NCBI RefSeq assembly: GCF_020176955.2
Contig: NZ_JAIUCZ020000005.1
Coordinates: forward strand, 186,001-250,000
Length of the DNA: 64,000 bases
Origin: Nocardia sp. alder85J
GTDB lineage: Bacteria > Actinomycetota > Actinomycetes > Mycobacteriales > Mycobacteriaceae
Reading direction: 5' to 3'
The position numbers and the translations under genes are program-made. The notes under the pieces are model-generated. The model saw only the letters and a list, made by a program, of their open reading frames with translations. It ran no database searches and had not been told where the DNA came from. This document shows positions 8,554-16,173 of the stretch, one piece after another (position 1 is the stretch's first letter; each line of letters begins with the position of its first letter).

Positions 8554-9300
8554 TCACCAGTCGTTCAGTTCGCGGGCGGCGGCCGCGTAGCGGGTCAACG
8601 CCAGGCGGACGCCGGGGATGTCCTGGTAGTCGCGTTGGGCGCGGCGGAGGTAGTCGCGGACGTCGTCGCCGGTGTGGATGGCGCCGTAGCCGACCGTGGG
8701 GTACCGTTGCGCGGGTTCCGGGGGCGGAGCCCAGATCAGGCCGTGGGTGGAGAGGAAATCGGTGACCGCGGCCAGTTCCCGGATCGGCTTCTCCAGGTCG
8801 GTCAGGCGGTCGCGATAGATCTCGGTAGCCGGGGAATCCGGGCCGAAGATGCGCTCGAACTGGTTCTCGACGGTGTCGTTCGCGCGGATCGCGACCTGGG
8901 TCAGCGCATCCCAGACCGGGCGCGCGATCAGGGCGTGCACGATCATCTCGCCGTCGAGCGCGGTGGCAATGGGGAATCCGGCGGGAAAGTCCGGGAAGGC
9001 GACCGCGCCGCAGGTGCGCGCGATACCGGCGACGAGGACGTCGACTTCCGTTTCGTCGCAATCCCATTCGGGGGCCGCGAACCGGCCGTCGCGTTGCCGG
9101 GCCCGGAAGTACCCGACCACCAGGTCGGTGTTCAGATCCTCCTCGATGCCGTCGATCGCGCCGTAGCGATCGTGGGTACCGGTCATGCCCAACGTGATCG
9201 GCCGGTAGGCCCCCGGGACTCGTTGCAACACAACGAGGGTGGCATCCACCGGGCGCAGGCTCACCCCGGTGACCAGACAGTTGGTGTCGAAGTACCCCAT
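8554..9300 (-). CDS. Conserved-looking hypothetical protein
   Basis: Not recognised. The product is 248 residues, soluble and acidic, without signal peptide or membrane segment. It starts MGYFDTNCLVTGVSL, an N-terminus like those of small actinobacterial proteins of unknown function. The ATG at 9300 was chosen because GGTGGGGAGC lies directly upstream; the longer version adds 13 Arg/Val-rich residues. Several Asp/Glu clusters (DGIEEDLNTD, WDCDETEVD) and an Asp/Arg-rich C-terminus are the only compositional features. It is convergent with the beta-propeller gene and downstream of the tandem exported pair. No function is proposed. Confidence 0.6.
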   Translation of the reverse strand: MGYFDTNCLVTGVSLRPVDATLVVLQRVPGAYRPITLGMTGTHDRYGAIDGIEEDLNTDLVVGYFRARQRDGRFAAPEWDCDETEVDVLVAGIARTCGAVAFPDFPAGFPIATALDGEMIVHALIARPVWDALTQVAIRANDTVENQFERIFGPDSPATEIYRDRLTDLEKPIRELAAVTDFLSTHGLIWAPPPEPAQRYPTVGYGAIHTGDDVRDYLRRAQRDYQDIPGVRLALTRYAAAARELNDW

Positions 9301-9385
9301 GCTCCCCACCGTACGGAAAACCCGCCCCGGCCGCCGCACCCCTGTTCCGACAGTGCAACGGCCGCAGCGGGTTCCGTACGACGGA

Positions 9386-10186
9386 CTAATTCGCCGGGAC
9401 GGGCGCCGCCGGATTCACACACATCGGGCCGGGCGCGGTGCACGGCGACGTCACGGTGGAGAAGTACTGGTACGCCGACCACATGATGACCGGACCGGCG
9501 GCCAGTGCGTAGCCGCCGATCGTCCCGAGGGCTCCCAGGACCGCCACGCCGGCGATACAGCCGACCACCGCACCGGGGAGCAGCCCGCCGAGGAGTGTGG
9601 TGGCTCCGGCGGACACCGAGCCGGCGATGCCGCCGGCGACACAACCGGCCGTCGCGCCGACGAGCGCGCCGATGGCGGCGCCACCCACGGCCGCGACGCC
9701 GGCGCGCGCGGCGAACAGGCCCAGTTCGTTCAGGTCGCGCGGGGTGAACGACTCGCTCACGGGTTCGGCCGCGGCCTGCTGCTGCCCGCGCGCGATGTCC
9801 GCGGCGGTGATCGGGTCGGTGACCGCGTGCCCGTCGGTCAGCGACGGGGTCAGCCGCACGCTGTGGCCCGCGACCACCGCGGCGATCGGGAACACCTGAT
9901 CGTCCTTGCGGTACGACAACGGCAGCGAATCGTTGAACTTTCCGGCCGCGTCACGGACGACGACACTGCCGTCCACGGTTTCGAAGGCGCCGTCGGGGGC
10001 CGAGATCACGATCGACCCGCCCGCTCGATCGACAGTGAAATGGACACCATTCAGTTCGACCGCCTGGTGCTCCGGTACGGGCTGCGGCGCCGGGGCCCGA
10101 TCGGTGATCGGTTCGGCATTCGCGGCGCTGCCCGCGACGCTCAGGGCGCCGACGAGCAGCACTGCACACGCAGTGGTTTTCCTCAT
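9386..10186 (-). CDS. Exported protein with glycine-zipper membrane region, tandem paralog 1
   Basis: A 266-residue protein of unknown function with a clear Sec signal peptide (MRKTTACAVLLVGALSVAGSA, cleavage near ANA-EP). A beta-rich domain of about 110 residues follows (VHFTVDRAGGSIVISAPDG), then a long Gly/Ala-rich hydrophobic region with repeated GxxxG spacing (GGAAIGALVGATAGCVAGG), and a C-terminal segment with two Cys (SPCTAPGPMCVNPAAP). The pattern suggests a cell-wall or membrane-associated protein that may insert via the glycine-zipper segment. It has the same length and layout as the gene at 10523-11323, including nearly identical signal peptides and leaders, so the two arose by tandem duplication. 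No obvious Shine-Dalgarno sequence precedes the ATG. Confidence 0.75.
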   Translation of the reverse strand: MRKTTACAVLLVGALSVAGSAANAEPITDRAPAPQPVPEHQAVELNGVHFTVDRAGGSIVISAPDGAFETVDGSVVVRDAAGKFNDSLPLSYRKDDQVFPIAAVVAGHSVRLTPSLTDGHAVTDPITAADIARGQQQAAAEPVSESFTPRDLNELGLFAARAGVAAVGGAAIGALVGATAGCVAGGIAGSVSAGATTLLGGLLPGAVVGCIAGVAVLGALGTIGGYALAAGPVIMWSAYQYFSTVTSPCTAPGPMCVNPAAPVPAN

Positions 10187-10454
10187 CTGTATTCACTTTC
10201 CATCGGGGGGACCGCGGATTCCGGACGCGCGCATATACACACGTGCCGGGATCCCGGATGTCCGGCGCGACATCGCTTTCCGCGCTGTCGCGCCGAGCGA
10301 ATTCCCGCCACCGGACGCCCAGGCCACGGGCGGTCGGCGACGGGATCACCCCGAGTGAAGTCGATCGACCAGGGCCACTTCGAGATCCGATCCGATATTC
10401 GAATCCCACGATCGCGAACGACGCTCGCCTGCCGTCGCGCGGTCGAATACGACC

Positions 10455-10482
10455 GTGGCCCGGGACGATCGTCCCGGGCCAC
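10455..10482 (-). terminator. Perfect palindromic hairpin downstream of paralog 2
   Basis: GTGGCCCGGGACGA followed directly by its reverse complement forms a 14-bp perfect arm pair without a T-tract. It lies 41 bases beyond the stop of the minus-strand gene at 10523 and upstream of paralog 1, so it would separate the two duplicated genes into independent transcripts. Confidence 0.65.
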
Positions 10483-10522
10483 CGCGGCCGGATTACTCCG
10501 GCCTAATTCGCCGTACTTCCAC

Positions 10523-11323
10523 TCACTTCGCGGGAGCCGGAGCCGCCGGATCCACGCAGTAGGTCCCCGGGCCGTTGCACGGCGCCAGGATGGTGGAGAA
10601 GTACTGGTAACTCGACCACAGCACGACCGGGCCGAGCACCAGGGCATTGCCGAGCAGCGTGCCGACGGTGCCCACGGTCGCGACGCCGGCGATGCAGCCG
10701 ACGACCGCACCGGGGAGTACGCCGCCGAGCAATGTGGTGACGGCGGCCGACACCGAGCCCACGGCGGCGCCGGCGACGCAGCCGAGGGTGCCCCCGACCA
10801 GCGCGCCGATCGCCGCGCCGGCGACCGACGCGATGCCGACGCGCTGGGCGTAGGCGACCAGCGCGGTCAGATCCCGCGGCGTGAACGACTCGCTCACCGC
10901 ACCGGCCGAGGTGATGTCCTGCCCGTGCGCGATGGCCGCGGGGGTGATCGGGTCGGCGACGACGTGGGCGTCCGTCCGCGACGGCGTCAGTCGCACGGTG
11001 TGCTCGGCGATCTCCGCGGCAATCGGATATTCCCGATCGTCCGTGCGGTACGACAGCGGCAGGGAGTCCTGGAAATTCCCGGCCGTGTCCCGGACCACCA
11101 GGGTGCCGCCGGCGGTCTCGAAGCCGGCCTCGGGGGCCGACAGCACGAGCGTGCCGCCCTCGCGGTCAATTGTGAAATGTATACCGTTCAGTTCGATCGC
11201 CTGATGGTCCGGGACGGACTGCTGCGCCGGTGCCCGGTCGACGATCGGCTCGGCCTGCGCGGCGCCGCCGGCGGTGCTCAGGGCACCGACCAGCAACACT
11301 GCGCACGCAGTGGTTTTCCTCAT
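10523..11323 (-). CDS. Exported protein with glycine-zipper membrane region, tandem paralog 2
   Basis: This 266-residue protein is the sister of the gene at 9386-10186: the signal peptides agree almost residue for residue (MRKTTACAVLLVGALSTAGGA), the beta-rich domain matches (IHFTIDREGGTLVLSAPEA), the SESFTPRDL junction is shared, and the glycine-zipper stretch and Cys-bearing tail recur. The roughly 20 bases before both ATGs are also nearly the same (GTATTCACTTTC on the plus strand), so the duplication included the leader. Divergence is greatest in the middle of the beta-rich domain. Function unknown. Its own terminator-like hairpin at 10455-10482 suggests separate transcription. Confidence 0.75.
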   Translation of the reverse strand: MRKTTACAVLLVGALSTAGGAAQAEPIVDRAPAQQSVPDHQAIELNGIHFTIDREGGTLVLSAPEAGFETAGGTLVVRDTAGNFQDSLPLSYRTDDREYPIAAEIAEHTVRLTPSRTDAHVVADPITPAAIAHGQDITSAGAVSESFTPRDLTALVAYAQRVGIASVAGAAIGALVGGTLGCVAGAAVGSVSAAVTTLLGGVLPGAVVGCIAGVATVGTVGTLLGNALVLGPVVLWSSYQYFSTILAPCNGPGTYCVDPAAPAPAK

Positions 11324-11802
11324 CTGTATTCACTTTCATGGGGGACCACGGATGCCGACGCCACGTGCGGACACGCGACGCCGGCATCCCGGATGCCCCG
11401 GCCCGGCACCCCTGCCCGAGGTACCGAACCGAGTTATCACCCGGCGGGCGGAAAATCCCGATCTGCCATCCCCATGCCAGTTCCCGCCGGGCGATCACTC
11501 CGAAATATACACAAATCAGTCAAAAGGGACAGTATTTGCACTAAGGCTGATTTCTATCAATCGCGTCCGATCGGCGCTCTTCAGAACCTGCACAGACGGA
11601 TATAAGCGCAGCACGGAACACACGTGCCCGGAGCATCGGTCCGAGAGGGCTGAATACATTCGATCAGGTTCGGCGACACCGGCAAACAGTTGCGATCACC
11701 GCGAGTTCAAGCCGACGCCGGCCGGAATACCCAGGGAACGCGACCGCCGCACATCCGCGGCAACCCGAGTCCCGGGGACCGTCCGGCCGGGTCCGGACAC
11801 GA
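11324..11802. other. Non-coding interval with an AT-rich stretch
   Basis: No convincing gene is seen here. Bases 11505-11600 are much richer in A and T than the surroundings and lie upstream of paralog 2, so a promoter or imported sequence is plausible. I could not define -35 and -10 boxes with confidence. Short open frames in the interval have Arg/Pro-rich, unstructured products. Confidence 0.45.
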
Positions 11803-11833
11803 CTGTGGCCCGGGGCGATGCCCCGGGCCACAG
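11803..11833 (-). terminator. 14-bp stem hairpin after the crotonase operon
   Basis: CTGTGGCCCGGGGC, loop GAT, then the exact reverse complement. The hairpin starts 28 bases beyond the crotonase stop on the minus strand. It ends the four-gene unit ligase, small acyl-CoA dehydrogenase, large acyl-CoA dehydrogenase, crotonase. No T-tract is present. Confidence 0.72.
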
Positions 11834-11861
11834 TGGCTCGATTCGACGCGCGGTCGCGCGC

Positions 11862-12629
11862 TCACCCCTTCTTGGCGGTGAGCCTGGTGACGATGGCGGC
11901 GAAGTCCTCGTTCTGGAAGGACTGGTTCTCCTGGCTGAGCGCGTAGTCCAGGGTGGCCAGCACCGCGCGCTCGAGGTGCGTGTTCAGGATGCGCTTGGTG
12001 GATTCGACCGCCTGCTGCGGCAATTCGAGGATCTTCTTCGCGCAGGCCAGGGCCTCGGTCAGCGGGTCGGCCACCACGTGGTTGACCAGGCCCATCTCGC
12101 GGGCGCGGTCCGGGGTGATCCGGGCGCCGGTGATCGCGTACTCCTTGGCCAGCAGCAGGCTGGTGTGCAACGGCCAGGTCAGCGGGCCGCCGTCGGCGGC
12201 GACCAGGCCCACCTGCACGTGCGGGTCGGCCAGGTGCGCGGTCTCGGCCATGTACACGATGTCCGACAGCGACACCAGGCTGCACCCCAGCCCCACCGCG
12301 GGACCGTTGACCGCGGTCACCACCGGGACCCGGCAGCGGGTCATGCCGAGCACGATGTCGCGGCCGTCGGCGATGGTCTTCGCCCGCAGATCGGCGTCCT
12401 GGCGCAGCTCGTTCAGGTAGGTGAAGTCGCCGCCGGCGGAGAACGCCTTGCCGGCGCCGGTCAGCACCGCGACGCGCGCGCCGCGGTCGGCGGACAGCCG
12501 CGGCCACAGCGTGGCCAGGCCGTGGTGCAGCTCGTCGTCGACGGCGTTGAGCTGCTCCGGCCGGTTCAGTGTGATGATCCGCAGTGGGCCTTCGGCTTCC
12601 ACGCGGATCGCATCGGGCATGTCGTACAT
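11862..12629 (-). CDS. Crotonase-fold acyl-CoA hydratase/hydrolase, atypical active site
   Basis: A 255-residue crotonase-superfamily protein. The oxyanion-hole elements are present: GAGKAFSAGGDF and the NGPAVGLGCSLVSLSD helix. At the two positions where classical enoyl-CoA hydratases have catalytic glutamates, this protein has Ser (GLGCSLV) and His (ADPHVQVG). It has an Asp in VAADGG, the region where MenB-type crotonases carry a catalytic Asp. It may therefore be a hydrolase or C-C bond enzyme rather than a simple hydratase. It starts 1 base from the stop of the large acyl-CoA dehydrogenase and is the last gene of a leftward operon, followed by a hairpin. Family call firm, reaction uncertain. 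Confidence 0.87.
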   Translation of the reverse strand: MYDMPDAIRVEAEGPLRIITLNRPEQLNAVDDELHHGLATLWPRLSADRGARVAVLTGAGKAFSAGGDFTYLNELRQDADLRAKTIADGRDIVLGMTRCRVPVVTAVNGPAVGLGCSLVSLSDIVYMAETAHLADPHVQVGLVAADGGPLTWPLHTSLLLAKEYAITGARITPDRAREMGLVNHVVADPLTEALACAKKILELPQQAVESTKRILNTHLERAVLATLDYALSQENQSFQNEDFAAIVTRLTAKKG

Positions 12630-12630
12630 G

Positions 12631-13719
12631 TCAGGCTCCCAATCCGAGGATGCGACCGGAGATGATGTTCTTCTGGATCTGCGAGGTGCCGCCCATGACG
12701 CTCTGCGCGCGGCTGTACATGTACGAGCCGAGCAGTTCCGGGTCCCGGGTGCCGCCGACGGCCAGTGCCGCGTGGCCGACGGACTGGTCGACCCAGGTCA
12801 TCAGCAGCTTGTCCAGCGAGCCGTCGGGGCCGTGGACGATACCGTCGAGCTGTTCGGACAGCCGCCGCCGCACGTGCAGGCGCAGCATCTCGACCTCGAC
12901 CGCGGCCCAGGCCAGATCGGCCGGAGGCGGGCCGTCGACGCGAGTGGCCATCTGCCGCACCAGTTTTCCGTAGCGGGCCGCGAAACCCAGGGTGGAGGGC
13001 TCTCTTTCGTGGCCGACGACGGTCATGGCCAGTTTCCAGCCCTCGCCGGGTTCACCCACCATGTGGTCGGCCGGCACCCGGGCGCCGTCGAACAGCACCT
13101 GGCCGAATTCCTTGGTGACACCGCTGATCATCTTCAGCGGCCGCTGCTCGATACCGGGCTGTTTCATCGGCACCACGAAGGCCGAGATGCCCTTGTGCCG
13201 CGGCGCTTGCGGGTCGGTGCGGGCCAGCAGCAGGCACCAGTCGGCGACGTCGGAGTAGCTGGTCCAGATCTTGTGACCGTTGATGACGTACTCGTCGCCG
13301 TCGCGGGTCGCGGTGGTGCGCAGCGAGGCCAGGTCGGAGCCGGCGCCGGGTTCGCTGAAGCCCTGGCACCAGCGTTCGGTGCCGTTGATCATGCCGGGCA
13401 GGAAGCGCTGCTGGAGTTCGGCGCTGCCGTGGTGGCCGAGGCCGACCACCAGATAGCCGAGGCTGGGCCGCGGCGGGGCGCCGGCGATCGCCAGCTCCTC
13501 GTCCAGGATCACGTCGTAGACCGGCGGAAGGTTCTGTCCGCCTACGTCTTCCGGCCAGGACAGGCCGAAGAAACCGGCCTGGTACAGCGCGCGGTGCCAC
13601 TCGCCCTGCTTGGCCCAGTACTCGTCGCCCGAGGTCGGGAAGGTGCCGGCGATATCGGCCAGCCAGGTGCGCAGCCGGGTGCGGAACTCCGCTTCCTCCG
13701 GCGAATCACGAAAGTCCAA
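12631..13719 (-). CDS. Acyl-CoA dehydrogenase, large subunit of a heteromeric pair
   Basis: A 362-residue FadE-type flavoprotein with FAD/substrate-loop motifs WCQGFSEPGAGSDLASL and INGHKIWTSYSDVADW. At the C-terminus the position of the catalytic Glu in homotetrameric enzymes (Y-E-G-T) reads VMGGTSQIQ, so the base is missing here. In actinobacterial alpha2-beta2 acyl-CoA dehydrogenases of steroid and related pathways the base is supplied by the partner, as proposed for the adjacent gene. The start is TTG at 13719, supported by GGAGGAG seven bases upstream, and it overlaps the partner stop by 14 bases. It would introduce a double bond into a bulky acyl-CoA. Confidence 0.88.
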   Translation of the reverse strand: MDFRDSPEEAEFRTRLRTWLADIAGTFPTSGDEYWAKQGEWHRALYQAGFFGLSWPEDVGGQNLPPVYDVILDEELAIAGAPPRPSLGYLVVGLGHHGSAELQQRFLPGMINGTERWCQGFSEPGAGSDLASLRTTATRDGDEYVINGHKIWTSYSDVADWCLLLARTDPQAPRHKGISAFVVPMKQPGIEQRPLKMISGVTKEFGQVLFDGARVPADHMVGEPGEGWKLAMTVVGHEREPSTLGFAARYGKLVRQMATRVDGPPPADLAWAAVEVEMLRLHVRRRLSEQLDGIVHGPDGSLDKLLMTWVDQSVGHAALAVGGTRDPELLGSYMYSRAQSVMGGTSQIQKNIISGRILGLGA

Positions 13720-14632
13720 GGTCGATCTCCTCCAGGCTGACGGGGAACAGTTCGGTCGAGGTGAGCACCCGCCGCAGGTAGATGTGCGCGAGGCATTCCC
13801 AGGTGTTGCCGATGCCGCCGTGCACCTGGATCGAGGTCTCGCAGATGGTCCGGGCGGCGCGGGCGCAGTACAGTTTCGCGATCCGAGCGGCCTGCACGGC
13901 CTCGGCGGCGGGGAGTTCGTCGACGGCCCAGGCGGCGTGCCGCAGCACGCTGATCGAACCCTCGATCAGGGCCTGGCTCTCGGCCAGCAGATGGGCCACC
14001 GCCTGATAGGAGCCGATCGAATGTCCGTACTGCTCACGGATTTTCGCGTACTCGACGGCCAGGGTCTGAGCGCCGCGGGCCGCGCCGAGCAGATCGGCGG
14101 TGGTGGCCACCAGAGCCAGTGCGTGCCACTGCGCGGCCTGCTCGGCCGACAGCTCGCCGATCGACTGCACCGCGCCGGTGAGGGCCGCGTCGACCCGGGT
14201 CGGATCCGCGCCGGGCAGCAGTTCGCCGACAGCGCCGGACAGGATCGCGCCGTCGGCGACCACCAGCGCGTGCTCGGCATCGCGCGCGTCGACGGCGCGG
14301 TGACCGCCGAAGCGGGCGCCCACCTCGACCGCGATCGTCCAGCCGCCGGTGTCCTCGTCGGGCTGCCCGCGCAGATCGTCGGCCAGCACCGGGCCGAGGA
14401 ACGGCACGTCCACCAGGCCGCGGCCGAATTCCTCGGCCACCAGCGCCACTTCGACGCCGGAGGCGCCGTCGGAGCGCAGCGCCCGCCAGCCGGTGCTGTC
14501 GACGGCCTTCTCCAGCCGCGCCAGCCGGGTGGGGTCGCCGAGCTCCCCCACCGAGCCGGGGCCCAGGTCGGACGCCAGCTTGGCGGCCGCGTCGCGCAGC
14601 TGGCGCTGCTCACTGGTCAGTCGAACGTCCAT
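13706..14632 (-). CDS. Acyl-CoA dehydrogenase, small subunit of a heteromeric pair
   Basis: A 308-residue acyl-CoA dehydrogenase-like protein. The N-terminal half is shortened and the middle beta-domain degenerate, but the C-terminal helical domain is good: RGAQTLAVEYAKIREQYGHSIGSYQAVAHLLA and VHGGIGNTWECLAHIYLRR. The Glu of the TWE motif is the catalytic base in this subunit class, complementing the Gly found in the large subunit. The gene overlaps the ligase upstream (23 bases) and the large subunit downstream (14 bases), so stoichiometric coupled translation is likely. The two together should form an alpha2-beta2 enzyme acting on a ring-derived or branched acyl-CoA. Confidence 0.85.
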   Translation of the reverse strand: MDVRLTSEQRQLRDAAAKLASDLGPGSVGELGDPTRLARLEKAVDSTGWRALRSDGASGVEVALVAEEFGRGLVDVPFLGPVLADDLRGQPDEDTGGWTIAVEVGARFGGHRAVDARDAEHALVVADGAILSGAVGELLPGADPTRVDAALTGAVQSIGELSAEQAAQWHALALVATTADLLGAARGAQTLAVEYAKIREQYGHSIGSYQAVAHLLAESQALIEGSISVLRHAAWAVDELPAAEAVQAARIAKLYCARAARTICETSIQVHGGIGNTWECLAHIYLRRVLTSTELFPVSLEEIDLGLS

Positions 14633-16019
14633 ACTGCTCCTTGAGAACTCGGCGCAGCACCTTGCCGGACGGCAGGCGCGGAATTTCGGGTACGAACAGC
14701 ACCCGGCGCAGGCGCTTGTAGCCGGCGAGCCGGTCGGCGACCAGGGCGCCCAGCTGCTCCGCGGTGGGCGGTGCGGCGGCGGACACCGCGACGGCCGCGA
14801 CGATCGCCTCGCCGTCCGCGCCGTCCGGGACGCCGAACACCGCGGCGTCGATCACCCCCGGATGGCTCAGCAGCACGCCCTCGATCTCGGCGGGCGCCAC
14901 CTGGAAACCCTTGACCTTGATCATCTCCTTGGACCGGTCGGTGAGCCGGATCCAGCCGTCGGCGTCGACGGAGCCGACGTCGCCGGTGCGGTACCAGCCG
15001 TCGTCGAACGCGTCGGCGTTCGCCTCCTCCGGCAGGTACCCGCTCATCAGCGACGGTGCGCGCAGCTGGATCTCGCCGATTGCGCCGGGCGGCAACGGTT
15101 CTCCGGACTCCAGGTCGATCACCCGGACCTCGACGCCGGGCACCGCCTTGCCGACGCTGTCCAGGCGGGCGCCGTCGAGCGGATTGCAGGCGATCACCGG
15201 CAGTTCGCTGGCGCCGTAGGCCGGCACCCAGCCGACACCTGTTCGGCGCGTGACGGTTTCGGCGATGCCGGCGGTGACCGGGGTGGCGCCCCACATGATG
15301 TAGCGCAGCGAGGACAGGTCGTAGGATTCCAGATCCGGATGCTGGGCCAGGGCCAGCGCGATCGGCGCCACCGCCATCTCCACCGTGATCCTGTCCTCGG
15401 CAATGCATTCCAGCATGCGGTTCAGATCGAAGCGGCGGTGCAACCGGATTCGCGCACCGACGGCCAGCGCGGTCTCGATGTTCAACAGCCCCAGGATGTG
15501 CGAGGGCGGGGTGAGCACCTGGATCCGGTCGGCGGCGGACAGCTCCAGCGCGTCACGCCAGTGCACGACCGCGGCGGCGAAGGAGGCGTGGGTGTGCCGG
15601 ACCGCCTTCGGCATCCCGGTGGTGCCGGAGCTGAACACCAGCACCGCCTCGGCGTCGCGCTCGGGTTCGGTGTCGGGGCCGACCAGCGGGATGATCGGCT
15701 CGTCCAGTGACAGCATCGACATCAGCTCGGCCAGCACCGGCTGGTCGCCCACCGCGGCGGCGGGCCGGGTGAGGACCAGCGCGTGCTCGGTCTCGGCGCG
15801 CTTCCAGGCGGGGCTGATCAGCACCACCGAGGCGCCCAGCTGCCAGATCGCGCGGACGGCGATCACGAACTCGGGGCGGTTGCCGGACATCAGCGCCACC
15901 CGGTCGCCGCGGCGCACCCCGCGCTCGCGCAGGGTGACGGCCAGGCCGCGGGCCAGGGCGTCGAGCCGGGTGCGCGAGTACGCCCGGTCGTCGAAGACCA
16001 GCGCGATCGGCTCGTTCAT
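14610..16019 (-). CDS. AMP-forming acyl-CoA ligase (FadD-like), second copy
   Basis: A 469-residue ANL-superfamily ligase. P-loop VFSSGTTGMPKAVRHTH, adenylate motif YGASELP (Ser replaces the usual Thr after G/A), hinge LTDRSKEMIKVKGFQVAPAEIE and catalytic-lysine motif PRLPSGKVLRR are all present. The N-terminal ~40 residues of typical FadDs are short. It heads the leftward operon with the two acyl-CoA dehydrogenase subunits and the crotonase and is divergent from the ferredoxin reductase across a promoter carrying the shared palindrome at 16121-16137. The similarity to the ligase at 4267-5712 is only family-level, so the two probably activate different acids or different stages of one pathway. 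Confidence 0.9.
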   Translation of the reverse strand: MNEPIALVFDDRAYSRTRLDALARGLAVTLRERGVRRGDRVALMSGNRPEFVIAVRAIWQLGASVVLISPAWKRAETEHALVLTRPAAAVGDQPVLAELMSMLSLDEPIIPLVGPDTEPERDAEAVLVFSSGTTGMPKAVRHTHASFAAAVVHWRDALELSAADRIQVLTPPSHILGLLNIETALAVGARIRLHRRFDLNRMLECIAEDRITVEMAVAPIALALAQHPDLESYDLSSLRYIMWGATPVTAGIAETVTRRTGVGWVPAYGASELPVIACNPLDGARLDSVGKAVPGVEVRVIDLESGEPLPPGAIGEIQLRAPSLMSGYLPEEANADAFDDGWYRTGDVGSVDADGWIRLTDRSKEMIKVKGFQVAPAEIEGVLLSHPGVIDAAVFGVPDGADGEAIVAAVAVSAAAPPTAEQLGALVADRLAGYKRLRRVLFVPEIPRLPSGKVLRRVLKEQYGRSTDQ

Positions 16020-16120
16020 CGTCGTGTTCCTGCCCGTTCCGGTATCCGTGCCGACGAGGCGATCTCCGCTCGCGATGCTTGCCGTCGCGGGACTTCGTTG
16101 AGAAGATCTCGTCTCGTAAG

Positions 16121-16137
16121 TGAGAATAGTATTCTCT
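16121..16137. promoter_or_regulatory. Operator-like palindrome GAGAATA-G-TATTCTC, second copy
   Basis: A perfect 15-base inverted repeat (16122-16136) in the 154-base divergent region between the ligase at 16019 and the ferredoxin reductase at 16174. Its core differs only in the central base from the site at 5712-5728. A strong Shine-Dalgarno sequence (AGGAGGTGG) for the reductase lies downstream of it. Sharing this site ties both transcription units to the one at 5.7 kb. Confidence 0.7.
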
Positions 16138-16173
16138 GTACGTTAGAATCTTAATACCAGGAGGTGGCGGTTC

